From Pseudomonas poae (lineage in GTDB: Bacteria; Pseudomonadota; Gammaproteobacteria; Pseudomonadales; Pseudomonadaceae): a DNA stretch of 64,000 nucleotides. Location: assembly GCA_028869255.1 (NCBI GenBank), contig CP110972.1:1989001-2053000 (forward strand), read 5' to 3'. The notes under the pieces were generated by a model that saw only the letters and a program-made list of their open reading frames with translations, did not search any database and was not told where the DNA came from. Positions 57,498-64,000 of this stretch are shown in pieces (within the stretch, counting starts at the first letter, position 1; every line of letters begins with the position of its first letter). Made by a program: the position numbers and the translations under genes.

Positions 57498-59356
57498 CAG
57501 TGGGTACCTGCGCGTTTTTTCAACTCGGCGGTCATTTGTTCATTCGTCAGTGGCGTGGGGCTGATTTCCCACCAGGTTTCCAGTGCTTCGTCGTTCTTGG
57601 CCTCGATGGCCGGGCGGCCGAAGCGGTTCCACCACGCGGCAGACGTGCCGGGCGGGTAGTAATTGGGGATCCACAGGTAATTCCATTGCAGCACCCGGTC
57701 CAGGGCGTGGGCGTAGGTGAGCATCTGGGCCTGGGTGTCGGCCTTGACCAGGCCCTTGATCAGGCTGTCGACGGCCGGGTCCTTGAGCACCATGTAGTTG
57801 TTGGCACCTGCATCGAACGCGGCGGCGGAACCGAAGTAGTTATACAGCTCCATCCCGGGGGAGGTGGTCACCGGGAAACCCGTCACGATCATGTCGTAGT
57901 CGCGGGCCATCAAGCGGTTCACATACTGGGAAGAGTCGATACGGCGAATATTCAGGGTAATGCCGATCTGCGCCAGGTTGCGTTTGTACGGCAATAACAG
58001 ACGTTCAAGGCCGTTCTGCGCATTCAGGAAGGTGAACTCCAGCGGCTCGCCGTCGGCATTCACCAGCTTGTCGCCCTCGGGTTTCCAGCCCGCTTGCTCC
58101 AGCAGGGCCAAGGCTTGCAATTGCTTGTCGCGAATCATCCCGCTGCCATCGGTGACCGGCGCCTTGAACACCTGGGTGAACACCTCGTCGGGTATCTGGC
58201 CGCGCAAGGGTTCGAGGATCGCCAGTTCCTCCTTGGTCGGCAGTTGAGTGGCCGCCAGCGGGCTATTGGAGAAGAAACTCTGCTGGCGGATGTACATATT
58301 GCGCATCATCTGCCGGTTGGCCCATTCGAAATCCCACAGCATCGCCAGCGCCTGGCGCACGCGGCGGTCCTTGAACATCGGCTTTTGCACGTTGAACACA
58401 TAACCCTGGGCCGGCTGCGGCATTTCCTTGGCCAGGTGCGCACGTTGCAGGCGACCGTCGTCCAGCGCCGGGCCGTTGTAGCCGATGGAGTAACCGGTGG
58501 CGGAAAACTCGCGATTGAAGTCGTAGGCACCGCCGCGCAGGACCTGGCGTGCCACTTCGGTATCGCCGAAATATTCCAGGCTCAAATGGTTGAAGTTGTA
58601 CAGGCCACGGCTGACGGGTAAGTCCTTGCCCCACCAGTCCGGGTCACGGGTAAAGGTGATGGTGCTGCCGGAGTCGATCTTGCTGACTTTGTACGGGCCG
58701 CTGCCGAGTGGGGCTTCGTAGCCGCCGCCGTTGGCGAAGTCGCGGGTTTTCCACCAGTGCTCGGGGAACACCGGCAGGGTGGCGATATCCAGGGGCAGGG
58801 TACGGTTTTCATTGCTGGAAAAATCGAAGCGCACCTGACGCGGGCCTTCGACTTCGACGTGCTTGACGTCGGCGAACAAGGTACGAAAGCGCAGGCTGCC
58901 CTGGGTCATCAGCAGATCGAAGCTGTAGCGCACGTCTTCGGCCGTGATCGGTTTGCCATCGGCGAAGCGCGCTTTGGGGTTGAGGTAGAAGCGCAGGGAC
59001 AGGCCGTCGTCGGCGCGCTCCATCTTCTCGGCCACCAGGCCATAGACCGTGTAGGGCTCGTCCAGCGAACGCTGGGCCAGGGGCGCATACAACCAGCCGT
59101 CGACCTGGGACACGCCGATGCCTTTGTCGATATATGGCAGCACATGGTCAAAACGCCCAATTTCCAGCGCTGAGCGTCGTAGGCTACCGCCCTTGGGGGC
59201 GTTGGGGTTGGCGTAGTCGAAATGAGTAAAACCGGCGGGGTACTTGGCCGGTTCGCCGTACACCGTCAGTGACGGTTGAGGCGCCGCGATCACGGCAGTG
59301 CTGGCCAGCAGCACGGCCAATGTGGAGCTAAATAGGTAGGTAAAAGCCAATCGCAT
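57497..59356 (-). CDS. yejA: Peptide ABC transporter, periplasmic binding protein (YejA)
   Basis: The 619-residue precursor has a signal peptide ([20 protein letters not shown], cleavage near VIAA) and the SBP_bac_5 fold: [53 protein letters not shown]. It delivers oligopeptide-like ligands to YejBEF. ATG 59356 has AAGG upstream; an 18-codon extension has no good site. It is first in a four-gene operon in which yejA-B-E overlap by single bases, pointing to strict co-expression. Confidence 0.93.
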   Translation of the reverse strand: MRLAFTYLFSSTLAVLLASTAVIAAPQPSLTVYGEPAKYPAGFTHFDYANPNAPKGGSLRRSALEIGRFDHVLPYIDKGIGVSQVDGWLYAPLAQRSLDEPYTVYGLVAEKMERADDGLSLRFYLNPKARFADGKPITAEDVRYSFDLLMTQGSLRFRTLFADVKHVEVEGPRQVRFDFSSNENRTLPLDIATLPVFPEHWWKTRDFANGGGYEAPLGSGPYKVSKIDSGSTITFTRDPDWWGKDLPVSRGLYNFNHLSLEYFGDTEVARQVLRGGAYDFNREFSATGYSIGYNGPALDDGRLQRAHLAKEMPQPAQGYVFNVQKPMFKDRRVRQALAMLWDFEWANRQMMRNMYIRQQSFFSNSPLAATQLPTKEELAILEPLRGQIPDEVFTQVFKAPVTDGSGMIRDKQLQALALLEQAGWKPEGDKLVNADGEPLEFTFLNAQNGLERLLLPYKRNLAQIGITLNIRRIDSSQYVNRLMARDYDMIVTGFPVTTSPGMELYNYFGSAAAFDAGANNYMVLKDPAVDSLIKGLVKADTQAQMLTYAHALDRVLQWNYLWIPNYYPPGTSAAWWNRFGRPAIEAKNDEALETWWEISPTPLTNEQMTAELKKRAGTH

Positions 59357-59433
59357 TGTCAGCCTTGAACGCCGGGTAAAGAAGAATAAGGATTTGTACG
59401 CTAACGGCATCCGCGTCGCCAGTCATCACATGC

Positions 59434-59463
59434 ACAACGGCCCACCAAAAGGCGGGCCGTTGT
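59434..59463. terminator. Long hairpin, probable terminator
   Basis: ACAACGGCCCACC (59434-59446) pairs with GGCGGGCCGTTGT (59451-59463), 13 bp with one mismatch and a 4-nt loop. It lies between the second parvulin gene and yejA. There is no long T run on the minus strand, so efficiency is uncertain. Confidence 0.6.
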
Positions 59464-59486
59464 TTATAGCATCAGCACAGACTGGA

Positions 59487-59768
59487 TCAGTCCTGGCGGC
59501 TGGTCACTTCCAGCAGGTGGTAGCCGAACTGGGTTTTTACCGGACCTTGCACGGTGTTGACCGGGGCGCTGAATACGACGGTGTCGAATTCTTTAACCAT
59601 CTGGCCTGGACCGAACGAACCCAGGTCGCCGCCGCTACGGCTGGAAGGGCAGGTGGAGTTGGTTTTGGCGATTTCTGCGAAATCGGCGCCGCCTTCGATT
59701 TGGGCCTTGAGTTCGTTGCACTTGTCTTCGGTGGCAACGAGGATGTGACGGGCGGTGGCTTTGGCCAT
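59487..59768 (-). CDS. Parvulin-type peptidyl-prolyl isomerase, second copy
   Basis: The 93-residue parvulin domain reads ARHILVATEDKCNELKAQIE, STCPSSRSGGDLGSFGPGQM and QFGYHLLEV. It is paralogous to the protein at 44730-45005 with about half of its residues in common by eye. ATG 59768 has GGAGTT upstream; the 31-codon upstream extension lacks a good site. Cytosolic prolyl isomerase; transcribed alone before the hairpin at 59434. Confidence 0.9.
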   Translation of the reverse strand: MAKATARHILVATEDKCNELKAQIEGGADFAEIAKTNSTCPSSRSGGDLGSFGPGQMVKEFDTVVFSAPVNTVQGPVKTQFGYHLLEVTSRQD

Positions 59769-59857
59769 GGGGAGTAACTCCTTGAGTAAAAAGGGTGAGC
59801 GTACCGGATTCAGGCGGTTATTTCCTGGCAAAGTTCCCGGTATTTGATCGGGTGGGC

Positions 59858-60352
59858 TCACGGCAGCACGATATAGTCGTTACGTTGCCGGATTGGCTGG
59901 TGGGGGGCCTGGACCAGGTGCAGGTAGCGACCGTCCACCAGGTCAATGGGCAGGCAGTCGTCGATATCCAGCACGCCATCGGTATGGGCCTGAGACCAGT
60001 GGCTCAGCATCTGCTGTTTGCCCTTGCTCATCGCCTCCTGTTTAGTGCGGGCCACCACCAGCAGGTAATGATGGGCCTCACCAAAACTGTTGGCTTCATA
60101 ACCGCCCAGGTTGAGGAAGTACAAGTGCTGCGCGCCGGCCTGTGGCGCGAGGTGGCTGAGTTCGACTTTCCAGCCATCGACGCCATCCACCGCCATCCAC
60201 GAGTCGATATGCACGCCCTTGGGGCTGCCGAACCAACCGTCGCGCAATTGCGGGTAGGTGTCTTGCAGCGTATCCGCCGCCGCGAACACCACATCATGCA
60301 CTTCAATTTTGGCCCTGGGGTGCGCGCCCCCGAGCATCACGACAAACAGCAT
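59858..60352 (-). CDS. DUF1543 domain protein
   Basis: The 164-residue protein begins MLFVVMLGGAHPRAKIEVHD and continues DVVFAAADTLQDTYPQLRDG and HIDSWMAVDGVDGWKVEL, a pattern I associate with DUF1543. It probably has two similar halves and is cytosolic. No function is known. It is divergent from the aldo/keto reductase gene with a 106-bp shared region. Confidence 0.8.
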   Translation of the reverse strand: MLFVVMLGGAHPRAKIEVHDVVFAAADTLQDTYPQLRDGWFGSPKGVHIDSWMAVDGVDGWKVELSHLAPQAGAQHLYFLNLGGYEANSFGEAHHYLLVVARTKQEAMSKGKQQMLSHWSQAHTDGVLDIDDCLPIDLVDGRYLHLVQAPHQPIRQRNDYIVLP

Positions 60353-60458
60353 TGCAGGTCCTTCCTGGCGACTTGGCAGAGGCCAACCATACTTCGATTG
60401 AACCCTTTTGTCCGGTCAATGCCACACTGTTAATCCGCGAACTCACCAGGAGGTTGTC

Positions 60459-61280
60459 ATGCGAACTATTGATCTGGCCGGCGTGCCCGTCCCAGTTATC
60501 GGCCAGGGAACCTGGCGCATGGGCGAAAACCCGGACCAGCACCGCGCCGAAGTCGCGGCGTTGCAACTGGGGATCGACGAGGGCATGACCCTGATCGATA
60601 CCGCCGAAATGTATGGCGATGGCGGCGCCGAAACGGTGGTCGGCGAAGCCATTCGCGGCAGGCGCGACCGGGTGTTTCTGGTCAGCAAGGTCTACCCGCA
60701 CAACGCCAGCCACAAAGGTGTGCCGCGTGCCTGCGAAGCCAGCCTCCAGCGCCTGGGTACCGACTACATCGACCTGTACCTGTTGCACTGGCGCGGCCAA
60801 TACCCCCTGGAAGAAACCGTCGAAGCCTTCGAGCGCTTGCGTGAGGCAGGCAAGATCGGGCGTTGGGGCGTCTCCAATTTCGACGTGGCCGACCTGCAGG
60901 AACTCGCGTCCCCGGCCTGTGCGACCAATCAAGTGCTCTACAACATCGAAGAGCGCGGCATCGAATTCGACCTGCTGCCCTGGTGGCAACAGCACCATTT
61001 GCCGTTGATGGCGTACTGCCCGATTGCCCAGGGTGGCGAGTTGTTGTCCAGCCAGACCCTCAAGCAGATCGCCCGCCGCCACGACGTCACGCCCGCCCAG
61101 GTTGCCCTGGCCTGGGTGTTGCGCCAGGACGGTGTGATCGCCATCCCCAAAGCGGTAAACCCCGAGCATGTGCGGCTCAATGCCGGCGCTGCCAGGCTGA
61201 CGCTGGATGAACACGACCTGGACGCCGTCGACCGCGTGTTTGGCGCACCCAAGCGCAAGCACCCGTTGTCGATGGTGTAG
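60459..61280 (+). CDS. Aldo/keto reductase
   Basis: The 273-residue protein has the AKR tetrad: Asp and Tyr in DTAEMYGDGGAE, Lys in FLVSKVYPHNAS and His in LYLLHWRGQ. The cofactor-binding end includes IAIPKAVNPEHVRLN. It would reduce a small aldehyde or ketone with NADPH in the cytosol; the substrate cannot be told. ATG 60459 has a strong AGGAGG site; an in-frame extension to 60408 is rejected. Confidence 0.92.
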   Translation: MRTIDLAGVPVPVIGQGTWRMGENPDQHRAEVAALQLGIDEGMTLIDTAEMYGDGGAETVVGEAIRGRRDRVFLVSKVYPHNASHKGVPRACEASLQRLGTDYIDLYLLHWRGQYPLEETVEAFERLREAGKIGRWGVSNFDVADLQELASPACATNQVLYNIEERGIEFDLLPWWQQHHLPLMAYCPIAQGGELLSSQTLKQIARRHDVTPAQVALAWVLRQDGVIAIPKAVNPEHVRLNAGAARLTLDEHDLDAVDRVFGAPKRKHPLSMV

Positions 61281-61333
61281 CGCGGTGGCGCAAACGGCGA
61301 CCGTCTCTGGCCGCCGTCCCGCCCGCGCGCGAA

Positions 61334-61849
61334 TTAGCCCGCTACCGGGCTCCGCCAGTCGTCCGAGCCGGAAGTGCCGGATACCTCGTGGGTCCACACG
61401 ATCTTGCGATAGGTGAAGTGCACATCCTCCAGGTGCGTGAAATGGGCATTGTCCGGGTCCTGGCAATTGGGCATGCGTGACTGGATATCCACGATGGTCG
61501 CGCCCTCCAGTTCAATGGTGAAGTAGTGTTCCTGGGTGCCTGCCGAGGAGGTGCGGAACCATTCCAGCCGGCACTTGACCTCTTCGCCGCTGGTCAGCGC
61601 ACTGAACAGCAAGGGCGAAGACTTATCGAAGACCTTGCTGATCATCAGGGGCTTATGGACCCTTTGGCCCGTCGGCTGACCGGACTGCGGGTCACGGGGG
61701 ATGATCACCTGATGGGAAAACGCCTGAACCAGAATCTGGTCTTCATGGCCCTCCTGGTAAATGTTACCTACCGAGTCCTGGGTAAATGTGCCTGCCGTAA
61801 TCAAACCCTGTTTGACGCCGGTGATGGAAAGATAGGCGGGTGTTGGCAT
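61334..61849 (-). CDS. hcp: Type VI secretion tube protein Hcp
   Basis: The 171-residue protein matches Hcp: PTPAYLSITGVKQGLITAGT, DQILVQAFSHQVIIPRDPQS, HKPLMISKVFDKSSPLLFSA and TYRKIVWTHEVSGTSGSDDW. Hcp hexamers stack to form the inner tube of the type VI apparatus and are secreted. ATG 61849 has AAGGAA upstream; an extension to 61960 is rejected. The gene faces away from tssA, so this end of the type VI cluster is organised around a shared regulatory region. Convergent with the aldo/keto reductase gene 53 bp away. Confidence 0.93.
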   Translation of the reverse strand: MPTPAYLSITGVKQGLITAGTFTQDSVGNIYQEGHEDQILVQAFSHQVIIPRDPQSGQPTGQRVHKPLMISKVFDKSSPLLFSALTSGEEVKCRLEWFRTSSAGTQEHYFTIELEGATIVDIQSRMPNCQDPDNAHFTHLEDVHFTYRKIVWTHEVSGTSGSDDWRSPVAG

Positions 61850-62327
61850 AAGTGGTTTCCTTGCCTGAATGATGAGGTAGTTCCAACCAGCACAGATACC
61901 GGTTGGTTGAATGCCTATAACAAGAAGCGTGCCTGAAAATGGCCGGGTCAATAAAATCAATGGGCTGAAGGTGTAGTAGGGTGTTTTACCAAGCGAATAA
62001 GTGTGAGTGGGTTGCGTTCAAGCGAAATTGTTTGCGCATAAGTGCGCATTTAGTTGCTCATGAGGTTTTGTGCATTGCGCAGGGAGTCGCGGCAGGATTT
62101 GGTTTATTACCCGTATTTAAGTGCGCAGGTTGCTGCGCACACCTTTATTTTCAGGGGTTGTAGGATAATTCCTAAGTTTCCTTCCATTGCTTGCTGAATG
62201 TTTTATGTGTGGCTAAGGTTTGCGAACTTCGTGGAAAGTAGAGCGAAGTTCAGAGGGCGTTCGAATGTGCAGATCAACTGCGCTTAGTTAGCCTTTTCTT
62301 GCCTAGGTTAGTTGTGCGCGGTGCCAG
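61850..62327. promoter_or_regulatory. AT-rich divergent regulatory region between hcp and tssA
   Basis: This 478-bp gap holds no convincing gene. It contains five TGCGCA motifs (62033, 62043, 62076, 62122, 62134), two of which form the inverted repeat GTGCGCA-GGTTGC-TGCGCAC (62121-62140) followed by a T-rich stretch. It must carry the promoters of hcp and of the tssA operon. A 60-codon frame at 61981-62163 has no ribosome-binding site and is not called. Confidence 0.5.
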
Positions 62328-63881
62328 ATGTCTTATTCGGACAAACTGTATGATTATTATCTTGAACTTGCACGGTTGCCCTGCTCGCAAAGCAGTTTTG
62401 CGGGCAGCGATATGCGCTTTTCGGGCGAATATGAAGTCCTGGAGTCAGAGATCGGCAAGGCGCAATCGATGCATGGTACCGGCCAGCCCGATTGGTACAA
62501 GGTGCTGCAGATCAGTGAGTCGGTGTTGCGCCAGCAGTCCAAGGATTTGCGGGTGGCGGTCTGGTTGACCTGGGCGTTGCATCAGCGTGAGTCCTTCCCC
62601 GGTCTGCTGGCCGGCCTGGGTTTGCTGCGCAGTCTCTGCGAGCAGCATTGGCCTGCGCTCTACCCGGAAAAAACACGCACCCGTGGCGCAGCGTTCAGTT
62701 GGCTGGTATTGCGCCTTGAACCGCTGTTTACCCAAAACCTATCGCTGCAGAGCCAGCAACCCCTGTTTCAATCCGTGCTTGAACACCTGGTGTGTCTCGA
62801 TGAGCTGTGGGCTGAGCACCTGATGGATGAGGCGCCAATGCTGCTGCCGATTCGCAGGCAATTGGCGGGGCGACTGGAGCGTGCCGCGCAAGGCGATCCC
62901 GCGCTCTCGGTGGTGAGCGGCGTCATCGCTCAGGTCAAGCAGGCGACCACCCAGCTGCTGAAACCTGAGGCGGTAGTGGACAGCGAAAAAGATGCCCACA
63001 AATTGCTACGCGCATTGCAGGAGCAGGCTCGCCCCCTGTGTGCATGGTGGCTGCGTCAGAACGCAACCGACCTGCGTGCACTGCGTCTGAACCGCACGCT
63101 GGCATGGCTGGCCCTCATCAGCTACCCGGACGCCGACAACGAGCGCGTCACCACTTTGCGCGGGCCTGCACCCGACAAGCTCAAGCGTTACCAGGAGCGC
63201 TTTGCCCAGGGCCAATACGCCGACTTGTTACTTGAGCTTGAGGCCAGTCTCGCGGGGGCGTTGTTCTGGTTCGACGGGCTGCACAGAGTCTGGCAATGCC
63301 TCGAAGCCCTGCAGGCCGACCTGGCCATGACCGAGCTTGAGGTGAGCCTCGCCTTGTTGCTGCAGCGCCTGCCAGACCTGCCGGAGTTTCGCTTTCATGA
63401 CGGCACTCCATTTGCCGACGTGAACACTCGGGACTGGATCGCGTTGCAGGTCGCCCGTCACCTGCACAGGCCTGAATCACTGGCAGTGGTGCTGGATGCG
63501 GACGCCGAGCCTTGGGGGGTTGCCTTGCAGGATGCAGTGGCGCGTCTGCGAAAGGACGGGCTCAAGGCTGCGGTGCAGAGCCTAACGCAAGGCATGCACG
63601 CCGCCCGCGGCGACCGTGCGCGTTTTCATTGGCGTCTCGCACAGGCGCGATTGTGTGTGCAGGCGGGCAAACATGAGTTGGCGAAGATCCAGCTCGAACA
63701 CCTGGACCACGAGCTGCAACGCACGGGGCTGGAGCGCTGGGAGCCGGAGCTGGCCCTTCAAGTGACCCAGCTCCTGCACCGTTGCTGCGACCTGTTGCCA
63801 CAAAATCACGCCGTGCGCGAGCGCAAGGAAGAGTCCCATCGCAGGCTGTGCCTCTTCGATCTTGAAGCGGTACTTGAATAG
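62328..63881 (+). CDS. tssA: Type VI secretion protein TssA (ImpA/VasJ type)
   Basis: The 517-residue protein has an ImpA N-terminal domain (about residues 15-130; GSDMRFSGEYEVLESEIGKA, QPDWYKVLQISESVLRQQSK, DLRVAVWLTWALHQRESFPG) and a long helical middle and C-terminal part with the VasJ-like end (FHWRLAQARLCVQAGKHELA, LVTQLLHRC-like LALQVTQLLHRCCDLLPQN). TssA caps the growing sheath and primes assembly at the baseplate. The ATG at 62328 follows GCGGTGCCAG with no strong ribosome-binding site. It is first in the plus-strand type VI operon and 32 bp before tssB. Confidence 0.92.
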   Translation: MSYSDKLYDYYLELARLPCSQSSFAGSDMRFSGEYEVLESEIGKAQSMHGTGQPDWYKVLQISESVLRQQSKDLRVAVWLTWALHQRESFPGLLAGLGLLRSLCEQHWPALYPEKTRTRGAAFSWLVLRLEPLFTQNLSLQSQQPLFQSVLEHLVCLDELWAEHLMDEAPMLLPIRRQLAGRLERAAQGDPALSVVSGVIAQVKQATTQLLKPEAVVDSEKDAHKLLRALQEQARPLCAWWLRQNATDLRALRLNRTLAWLALISYPDADNERVTTLRGPAPDKLKRYQERFAQGQYADLLLELEASLAGALFWFDGLHRVWQCLEALQADLAMTELEVSLALLLQRLPDLPEFRFHDGTPFADVNTRDWIALQVARHLHRPESLAVVLDADAEPWGVALQDAVARLRKDGLKAAVQSLTQGMHAARGDRARFHWRLAQARLCVQAGKHELAKIQLEHLDHELQRTGLERWEPELALQVTQLLHRCCDLLPQNHAVRERKEESHRRLCLFDLEAVLE

Positions 63882-63913
63882 GCTTTCGAGCCACTGAAAA
63901 AAGGAGAAAAACC

Positions 63914-64000
63914 ATGGCCAAAGAAGGTTCGGTAGCACCCAAGGAACGCATCAACATCACCTTCAAACCCGCTATCGGTGGGGCGCAGGAAGAAGTCGAG
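63914..64000 (+). CDS. tssB: Type VI secretion sheath protein TssB (start only)
   Basis: ATG 63914 with an AAGGAG site opens a frame to the window edge (29 codons). The N-terminus MAKEGSVAPKERINITFKPA is typical of TssB/VipA, the small subunit of the contractile type VI sheath. The rest, including the interaction helix with TssC, lies outside the window. Confidence 0.88.
   Translation, partial: MAKEGSVAPKERINITFKPAIGGAQEEVE

Noticed and set aside
61981..62163. 60-codon frame in the hcp-tssA gap
   Set aside because: No ribosome-binding site, Cys-rich random character, overlaps the TGCGCA hairpin.
62209..62223. TGGCTAAGGTTTGC as a sigma-54 promoter for tssA
   Set aside because: The GG-to-GC spacing is one base too short for a working -24/-12 promoter.

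Overview
The window reads as chromosome of a Pseudomonas of the fluorescens group. Support for this: GC-rich coding sequence, a lexA-imuA-imuB-dnaE2 mutagenesis cassette, an OprD-type porin, a D-3-hydroxybutyrate locus with an HbcR-like activator, yejABEF, the start of a type VI secretion cluster, and many REP/REPIN palindromes built on GTGGGAGCTGGCTTGCC or GTGGGAGCGGGCTTGCT. No rRNA, tRNA, CRISPR array, IS element or prophage was seen.

Layout. 1-9.1 kb: a partial receiver-like protein, a secreted 13-residue-repeat protein, a pirin, a GlxA-type regulator, two convergent winged-helix/STAND ATPase regulators, an AraC-type HTH protein and a LysR regulator. 9.1-20.1 kb: a large inverted repeat, then lexA-imuA-imuB-dnaE2 behind a perfect LexA2-type box, then a hybrid histidine kinase coupled to a short UvrA paralogue. 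20.2-28.2 kb: a plant/Xanthomonas-like transketolase, a YdcH-like protein, a visibly AT-richer four-gene cassette between copies of a 34-bp direct repeat (P5C-reductase-like, N-methyltransferase-like, EamA exporter, sarcosine-oxidase-like, with an overlapping 36-codon micro-ORF in front), then hglS. 28.5-37.6 kb: OprD porin, GH63-like glucosidase, SCP2 protein, histidine phosphatase, SohB, TerC/CBS protein, thioredoxin-like protein and a small secreted protein. 38.0-44.6 kb: amino-acid ABC transporter, RidA, IclR regulator, PLP amino-acid deaminase and a KdgK-type kinase. 44.7-53.7 kb: parvulin, hybrid kinase, then acetoacetyl-CoA synthetase, 3-hydroxybutyrate dehydrogenase, permease and sigma-54 activator, with a sigma-54 promoter before the permease. 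53.8-61.3 kb: yejABEF, second parvulin, DUF1543 protein, aldo/keto reductase. 61.3-64 kb: hcp divergent from tssA-tssB.

Six genes each carry one apparent single-base frameshift (glxA-like, araC-like, imuA, transketolase, sohB, hybrid kinase). In four the change lies in a homopolymer, and correcting one base restores an intact protein of family-typical length every time. Sequencing error is the simplest explanation; real mutation cannot be excluded from the sequence alone.

The best candidate for an undescribed system is the cassette at 22.75-26.77 kb, which looks like a small horizontally acquired amino-acid-modifying and exporting pathway. The LexA2-controlled mutasome followed by a kinase-UvrA2 pair, and the AEGG(S/A)DRLQ repeat protein, are the next most interesting loci.
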